DNA of 64,000 nt, taken from the NCBI GenBank assembly GCA_039545295.1, contig BCIK01000031.1, positions 1 through 64,000 of the forward strand, given 5' to 3'. Below, in pieces: positions 57,334 to 64,000 of this stretch. The stretch is from Udeniomyces pyricola. Lineage: Eukaryota > Basidiomycota > Tremellomycetes > Cystofilobasidiales > Mrakiaceae. Positions within the stretch are counted from its first letter, which is position 1, and each line of letters starts with the position of its first letter. A program made the position numbers and the translations under genes. The notes below the pieces were generated by a model. That model was not told where the DNA came from, searched no databases, and saw only the letters and a list, made by a program, of their open reading frames with translations.

Positions 57334-60300
57334 TCACACTCCAGCTCCAATGTCCGCCATCTCGACGTCCTCCAAACCTGTGACCTCCATGGGGGCTACC
57401 GCAGCCGTAACCAGTTCAGTAGAGGTGCTGCCTTCCGCTTCTACTGCGGTCGGAGCACCGTTTTCAACCGGCGGCAAGGGCGGTATCGGAAACGTCGACT
57501 CTGTCCTTGGCGTACCTTCCTTCGCCACCTGTCGTGTCGGGGATGTTGCCTGCATGGACGCATTGACCCCGTTCGTAGGCGCTGCCGTCGTCGGGACTGG
57601 AGACTTGGGTCCATTGGACGCGCTGCTAGTCGTTGTCATTGCAGAGATGGAAGGAGTGTCGCCGTTGGTCTCGGACTCGATGGCCCGCTCTTTGCCTTTG
57701 AGTGAGGACGGAGCAGGCGGCGAAGTCCGTGGTTGAGAATCGGGAGCAGTTGAGGGCTCGGCGGGTGGGATGATGAAAGGCTTGTGCGAACGCCGGTCTT
57801 TTCGATCACCCTTGCCCTCGTCATCACTGAACCCGTGAGATACATACGCAGAGGGACAGGGCACAGCATGTGACGAGACAAGATGATCTGGGTCAGTAAC
57901 GTATGTTCCTGTTGTGTCTCGTCATCATAGATGCAAAACGACGTACGAATCCGAGAGCTCCGTGTCGGGAACAATACGTTGATCCCAAAGTCGTTCTTTT
58001 GTCCAAGTTGAAGGGTAATCGGACGGGAGGGCAGTCAGACGTCAGGCGAGCTCGTGTAATTCCAGCAAGACAGACGGAATTACTCACGAGTCTTTCGGTC
58101 GTCTGGGTTTTCTTCATCCTCCATCTCGGCATCATCAAACATGTCGTGATCCAGTTTCGGAGTTTCTGGAAACCAGGGTCGAAGTCAAGACACATAAATG
58201 TCAGCGTAAGAACATGGAAGTTCACAAGATGTGTGGGCAATCTAAGGAACGCACGATGGATTTGGACTGAGGGAGCTCCATCCTTATCTCGCATTTGCTC
58301 AAAGATAGCTCGCTTGATCTTGGCGAGGTACTCGGGAGTATTGAGATCCTAAGGCACGATTGAGTGAGCAAGAATTAGTTTCCTTGGCTAAGCTGCAGTG
58401 GCAGGATCAGAGTGCCCCAAAGGTACTTACAACCATGTTGGACGATTTAACATCCAGTTCATACTCCGGACCGAAATAAGAAAAGTACTCGTTGATGGGG
58501 AGAGCTACGCGGCCCGCACAGACCAGGTTAGAAAATCAACATACGCTTGAAAAGACAAATAGGGACGATAACGTGTCGACTCACGAGTTGCCAGCTCGAC
58601 ACCAGCAGCCAGACCGGTTTCGTAGCACCAAGTTCGGGCCACATTTCTCACTGCGAGTACCAATATGAAAGTTTTCAGCTGTATGAAAGCACCGTTTGAT
58701 CGTCATCCTGACGGACGTAGAGTAGGTGTACGTACTAGTGTAACCCCCGCCTCCCAACAGCAGTAACGGCAAGCCAAGGTCTTTGACAAAGCGAACGCAC
58801 TCTGCGTGACCCTTCATACTCAAATTGAAGCCTCCGAGCTTGTCCCCCGAGAGCGAGTCAGAGCCGCACTGGAGGACGATTGCGCAGGGTTGGTACCAAT
58901 CGACGACGCGCTGGATGACAGGTTGGAAAATGGAGGCGTATGAAGCATCGGTAATACCGTCGTGAAGTGGAACGTTGATGGCATATCTACGTGGGTTTAC
59001 AAAGAGTGAAGAACGGAGCAAGGCCAGCAAGGAGGTCAGGCTCTCGGGATTCGCTGCCATTTGTTTTGTCCATAATCTCAATTCGACTTACCCTTTGCCC
59101 TTGCCAATACCTCGGTCTCGAAGCTCTCCCGTCCCTGGGAAGAACTCGCCGTATCTATGGAGACTGACAGTCATAACTCGATCCGTTGTATAGAACGCCT
59201 CTTCGACGCCATCTCCGTGATGGACATCAATGTCGATGTACAGCACACGCTTGTGATACCTCAGAAGCTCGAGAATTCCCAGTACGATGTCTGTGTGGCC
59301 AAAGGGAAAGGGTTCAGCTTGGGTTGGTCAAGGGATCAGGTTCTGCGTTCAGCACGGCGAGCGGAGAAGGACAAACCATTGATGTAGCAGAATCCTGAAG
59401 CTTCCGCCTTTTTCGCATGATGGAGACCTCCTGCCCAGTTGATGGCAATGTCGCACTTATCTCGTGACAACCGAGCAGCGCCCTCTGTCGACAGCAGAAT
59501 GGTTATGAACACCGTGAGCCAAAGACGCCAGATGGACTTGGTCGTCAAGAGCTGCTCTCAACTCACCCATGCTACCCCCTGCGGAGATTGAGCAATATTC
59601 AAACAGCCCATCAAAGACCGGACAGTCATCTCCAACATTATCTGGGAGGATGGAAGTGGTTGAGTCGTCTAACGATGAGCCTGAAGCATTCGAACTGAGA
59701 GAACCCACGATCCGGCTCGTTAGCTAGACTCGAGACGCGTCGGACTTACACTTTCCTTGCTCCTTGCCAAAGAGATGCATGTTTTCTGGCGTGATCCGGC
59801 CGAGGAATTCGACGTATTCATCAGAATGGAATTGAGACATCTCACGCTTTGTCGCAGGTTTCGCACGCTGATAGGACAGGGTCAAGAAGGAAGAGGTGAA
59901 GGAGGAGGGGGAAGCAGACGGGGAATGGAGTAAGAGGGATTGAGAGACAAGCTCGGAGTGTCCATGTTGAGGCTTGTTACTAGCTGCTGCATCACTCACG
60001 AAGATCTCCATCTTTTTGTAAAGACTACCAACCAAGAAATGACGCGCAAAAGACGCATCAGTAAGGATGCTTAGGCAGTGAGCGACCATCGGACTCGTGC
60101 GGTAGAGCGCATGGCAAGACTGACCCGTAGTTCATGACGAGTGAATGGCACATTCTAATTCGAGTCGGCTTCATGGGATGGCCAGGCCCATACTGTAGTC
60201 AGGTTGAGACATGTGCGTGAGTATGTATGGAGTCATTAGTGATGAGACCAGACCGGAGAGCGAAGCCTTGACGTCGAGAGGTCAAGAAACAGGAAGATGA

Positions 60301-60596
60301 TGATGAGGAGGACTCGCGTGATAGTTGCCGATATCGGAATCTGGTTGAGAAACGATGAGAAGCACAGTGGGTGAGTAAGGTTAAGCAATGAGCCATGAAC
60401 GGAAACAGTTTGGAGGGGGTTCGACGTACCAAAGAAGTAGCACTAGATCCAGGGCGACGTAAGGGATGCAGAGTTAGAGAGAGAGAGAGAAGAGAGAGAG
60501 AAATGAGCGGAGGAATGGCAGGATGGGACGTTTTGGACGTGATGAGGAACGTACGACGCGCTTCTTTGACTCTGAAGGGTTGGATGTCATGGCCAT
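57334..60596 (-). CDS. RPD3: Class I histone deacetylase RPD3
   Basis: Zn-dependent lysine deacetylase, catalytic subunit of Rpd3/Sin3 complexes. Exon 1 (60596-60555) [14 protein letters not shown], exon 2 of 13 nt (60442-60430) CYFF plus one base, exon 3 (60340-60318) DSDIGNYH, then from 60192 [20 protein letters not shown]. Further exons give [68 protein letters not shown] (active His pair), [26 protein letters not shown] (Zn ligands), [49 protein letters not shown] (catalytic Tyr region nearby) and [15 protein letters not shown]. The C-terminal tail is acidic then Ser/Thr/Pro/Ala-rich, ending [10 protein letters not shown]. The intron between exons 3 and 4 uses GC-AG borders. Confidence 0.95.
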
Positions 60597-62160
60597 ATTG
60601 CCAAGAGATGGTGGGGTATGGTGGTCTAGATGTGAAGGAAGGGTGTGGGTGATGGAGGCGAGGGATATGGGATATGGATGAGCCGTCTGGCGTGTGTATG
60701 GTCGATTGGTCGATGGAGCGTGCGCGTGATGGAGGTGACCGGCCGGGAAGGATGTTGCACGCACAGCCTAGTTGCCAATCACGTGGATGAAGTGACTGCC
60801 AGTCGGGCACCGCCGCGTGTCGACTCGAGAGCTTGAGCGCTTGAGCTGTTTCCCACAATGCACGATAGCATTTGGCTTCTTTTCACCCTCTTCTGTTCTT
60901 CATCCTCCAACGACGTACGACTGCTCATCCATCCTTCCCCTTCGCTTCTTCTCTTCCCCACCCACTGTTAGTTCGTTTTCTTTTAACCCTTTCTCTTCAA
61001 CCACCCACCATCTCTATCCAAAATGATGACTATACAGAATCGCTAAGCGTGACTCGTGCTTTCCTGCAAGTTAGCATTGGAGATCCTCTTGGTAACAGAG
61101 GGGATCTCCAAAGACGATACCCTCTATCGAAAAGATCCTGATTTTCCCCACCCTACCACACCTTCATGACGACTGTTCCCCCAGCTAAGGAGTTCAGGAC
61201 ACCGAATGCTGACCTTGACTCGTTTGCTTGATTCTTGGCTCAGTCTTGCTAGGTCGAAAGTCTGTCTGGCTTCTTTTCTTCTTCTTTTCTTCTTTTTCTC
61301 ATACTTTCTTCCGATTCGGACGGGGCTCTGTCCCCTTGGCTTTGCTCGATGGTATCATGTGATCAAACGATTGTGCTTCATGCTGTCGAGATAGAGTGTG
61401 AGGCCTTGCGACGCGAAGAAAACATGTCACCGGGCTGTATGCGGCCTGTCCGAGACATTGGTGACTACCGCTGTCTGCACGCCCATCAGAAACGCAAAGG
61501 GGAGACCAACGCGCCACTAGAGGGTGGGAATGATACATGATATGTGTGTGTTCTCAGGGGTGCTGATGTTGATGCAGTACAGTGGACGGATGAACCGAGT
61601 GGATGTCAAGTGGATGGGAACTATATAGAGCTTGTACATATTAGGTGGATGGATATGATGTATGTATATATATGTTATATCTATCATGCCGCTTGAATCG
61701 TAGTACTTGATTCTGTGCGGTCTGTCAGGTAGAGTCAGAGTGCATCGAGTCGATCGATAAGTCCAAGTCTCTTGTGTCGGTCTGTGTGTGGCATGTGAGC
61801 GCTAGTCGATGAGCGCTGAGAGTTCTCTCGTCGAATTCGCCTCGAGTGATGAAGCCATCAAGACGTCGTCCGGCCGTGGAGTGTCTGTCTGTATGGCCGC
61901 AACCTCCCCTTGACATCTAATCTCGACCTCATTCTTCTATCACACCATCCAGCCCATTCATCTCATCAACCCATCCGCATTTCTTTCCACCCATACAGCA
62001 CACACCACTCAATCCCGCCCCGCTTAATCTCACCTCCTCGCGCCCCCAAGCCCGATTTTCTGTCGACTTGGACGACGCTTTCTCCTTTNCNCTCGTCCCC
62101 NCCCCCCCCCCCTTCCCCCTCGATCCCGACGTTTCGTTTCCCCCGTTCCTCGTACAACAA
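60597..62160. promoter_or_regulatory. Divergent spacer between RPD3 and the 62-kb gene
   Basis: About 1.5 kb. It has a near-palindromic GAGATCCTC...GAGGGGATCTCC pair at 61079-61108, pyrimidine runs, a (TG)/(TA) rich stretch at 61660-61685, and a C run interrupted by N at 62088-62112. No conserved coding frame was recognised, though part of the right end may be an upstream exon of the next gene. Confidence 0.4.
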
Positions 62161-64000
62161 TGGTCCATCCGACGCGCCCAAACGAGGCTCCGTCTCCTCT
62201 CCCGACATGTACGTCACGCCTCATCATGCGCGTCCCGACTTAGTCTCGACTTTGTCGTCAGTCGCGTGTCCGACTTGCCCTCTTTCCTCATTTCTTTACC
62301 CTCCCCCTTTATCCCAGCACATCTGTCTCCTACTCTTCCTTTCCCTTGCACCATCTATGATCCCCCTCCTCTTGCTCTCGACGCGTCCACCGGGCTGAAG
62401 CTAACCCAACCTCGCTTTGCCCTCAAACGTCCTCTTCACCATCCAACCCATCTCCATCAGTCACCTCTCCGCCCCAATCTTCTAGCACGCTTCCCCTTCC
62501 TCCCGCCTCGGCAGCCAAGAACAAGCGCAAACGCGAACGCGACTCCTTCGGGGGTGCCCCTGCGCCCCCGACATACCCGAACCCGCTCACGCCAGCCGAA
62601 AGTGCGGATGGTGATATCTTGGCCCAGATCTCATCTGTTCATGAATCGGGTCAGGAACACGGCCTGGAGAATGAGGGTGAAGCTGAGGAGCCACTTCCGG
62701 TTGCGGCTAGGGCTCAGCTATTGACCCTTCTCAAAATGTAAGTCTTTTCTTCTGTCTAAATGACCGTATGTCTTGATCGTAGAAGGATACAATGCCAAAT
62801 CCAAGGTTGAGTCGGTCAATACGAGGTCTCCAGATGACCCTTTACGAACCAGCGGGATGCAATCGAGCTTTCCGACGCGTGCTACTCTGTTTCCCCTCTT
62901 CTTCTTCACATCTCTATACTGTCTGGGATTGCATGGCTAATGAGCTCTTTGTTTGCTTTTGGTTGTATATGTCGTCATCAGCATGGATCCAACGTCCACC
63001 CATCTCTCGTATCATCCACCGAAACGTGGTCAAAGCGCGTCTGGTTCGCTTCTTGATTGTCTCTCTCAACCGGAACCTCCGACGCGTTCGGCTATTCAGG
63101 TGTGCAACACTCTTTCTATCTGTCCACACAGCGACAAGTGATGTCGATCATCGAACATCATGTACAAGCAAATATACATCCTGTACAACGTGCTCACTAA
63201 CTTACGATATAAACTTTTGTTTGTTAGATCTGTTTGGACCTCATCTCCTCTCCGTCCATCACTCTACCCTCTCACGTCGCCTCAAACGAAGGCTCTGCCC
63301 TCGTTAAAATGCGACAAGCTCGGGAGTTTACCGATGGTGCTAATACTATATTGGATGGCCTCGGTAGAGGTAGGAAAGGCAAGGGCAAAGAAGCTGGTGA
63401 GTCCGAACCTCGCATCTGCGGTAGTCATCACTTCATCTGCGTCTCGACTGCTGAGATTTCTTCTGTCGAATATGTGGCACATGGCCAGGTCCATCCCGGA
63501 AGCTCGCACTCTACCAAAAACTTCCATCGTTTGGTCAGCCAGCTCAGGGAGGGGGGACCTTCTTTACCGACGCAGTCGAGACCGAGGACGAGCTGCATGA
63601 GACTGGCCTTGCCGAGGTCATTGAGATCCACCCTACTCTCACGACATCCTTTGAAAAACAGCAGAGAATGGGCCAGGTGCCTTCTATTCCTCTACGCCAT
63701 GATCCGTCTCGAAAGGCGATGCGGCCTCAGGAGCGGATCGCAGCCATGTCGGTGCCGCGTGAGTTGATCCTCACAGAGATTTACGACTTGCAGACTCATC
63801 CTGTTAACCACGACGTGCTATCTCTCCTCTCATTCAGCCGTATTTCATGATCCCTCTCCGTTTGCCTCGTTTGCTCCGACTCACGACTCAACGCATGCCA
63901 CCCAAACCCTCTCCGATACGGCCCGCGTCATCCGACGGAAGCTTGATCTCTACCACGCAAGAGCCCGTCTATCTGAGTCTTCCTCAAGCTCAGTCACGCA
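62161..64000 (+). CDS. Unidentified nuclear-type protein, truncated by window end
   Basis: I do not recognise the family. A coding block starts by about 62430 with Ser/Pro-rich sequence, then KNKRKRERDSFGGAPAPP (basic, NLS-like), TYPNPLTPAESADGDILAQI, SSVHESGQEHGLE and EEPLPVAARAQLLTLLK. A GTAAGT at 62740 splices to the exon near 62982 (MDPTSTHLSYHPPKRGQSAS then SLLDCLSQPEPPTRSAIQ), which joins at 63228 to ICLDLISSPSITLP, SALVKMRQAREFTDGANTIL then DGLGRGRKGKGKEA. Downstream blocks read ETEDELHETGLAEVIEIHPT, LTTSFEKQQRMGQVPSIPLR, AAMSVP, AVFHDPSPFASFAP and VIRRKLDLYHARARLSESSS to the edge. Frame is kept across at least three introns, so the gene looks real. The start (ATG 62161, MVHPTRPNEAPSPLP) is tentative. 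Confidence 0.6.

Overview
The window looks like nuclear DNA from a basidiomycete yeast, most likely a tremellomycete related to Cryptococcus, Saitozyma or Naganishia (inference). The evidence is compact genes broken by many short GT-AG introns, CTGAC/CTAAC-type branch sites, genes on both strands with short spacers, and protein sequences that read as fungal orthologues: FCP1, BTN1, RNA14, ENT3, YSC84/LSB3, RPD3, UBC1 and HEM3. Nothing bacterial was seen: no operons, CRISPR array or phage genes. Scattered N bases and G/C homopolymers interrupted by N (near 1716, 17126, 41711, 62090 and 62101) point to a draft assembly.

Layout: 1-2.63 kb is low-quality sequence I cannot assign. At 2.63-4.72 kb lie decayed Ty3/gypsy retrotransposon pieces (reverse transcriptase, integrase, then a second RT fragment). 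Minus strand, 5.3-16.0 kb: FCP1 CTD phosphatase, BTN1/CLN3 vacuolar membrane protein, mitochondrial 3-hydroxyacyl-CoA dehydrogenase, DUF1749 alpha/beta hydrolase. 17.2-18.6 kb (-): an unidentified low-complexity protein. 19.6-25.9 kb (+): a TMEM33/Pom33-type ER-nuclear-pore membrane protein and NAD-type malic enzyme. 26.5-28.9 kb (-): GT61-like glycosyltransferase. 29.95-34.1 kb (+): RNA14. 34.2-35.6 kb (-): SET/NAP histone chaperone. 36.0-38.0 kb (+): CLYBL-type lyase. 38.2-39.9 kb (-): citrate carrier CTP1. 40.6-43.1 kb (-): epsin ENT3. 43.9-45.1 kb (+): SPF27/BCAS2. 45.5-47.0 kb (+): HEM3. 47.2-50.2 kb (-): YSC84/LSB3 SH3 protein. 50.7-52.9 kb (-): UBC1. 54-57.2 kb (+): NRAMP metal transporter. 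57.3-60.6 kb (-): RPD3. 62.1 kb to the end (+): an unidentified protein cut off by the window edge.

The most unusual signal is exon architecture. I rebuilt splice junctions by hand, requiring splice-site dinucleotides, an unbroken frame and agreement with the conserved family sequence. Many genes carry very small internal exons. UBC1 is extreme: 17 coding exons for 222 residues, with internal exons of 6, 21, 15, 20, 11, 23, 10 and 18 nt, and the catalytic cysteine codon split by an intron. Other microexons: HEM3 11 nt, ENT3 12, RPD3 13, hydroxyacyl-CoA dehydrogenase 15, CLYBL 16, CTP1 19, BTN1 22, NRAMP 23. They usually encode invariant motifs. Three introns appear to use GC-AG borders (two in BTN1, one in RPD3). 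Gene finders with a minimum exon length would mis-model most of these genes.

Functionally these are housekeeping genes: transcription and chromatin (FCP1, RPD3, SET/NAP), RNA processing (RNA14, SPF27), trafficking and actin (ENT3, YSC84), proteostasis (UBC1), haem (HEM3), metal transport (NRAMP), and a loose group in mitochondrial carbon metabolism (malic enzyme, CTP1, CLYBL, hydroxyacyl-CoA dehydrogenase). Several neighbours are convergent with under 200 bp between stop codons.
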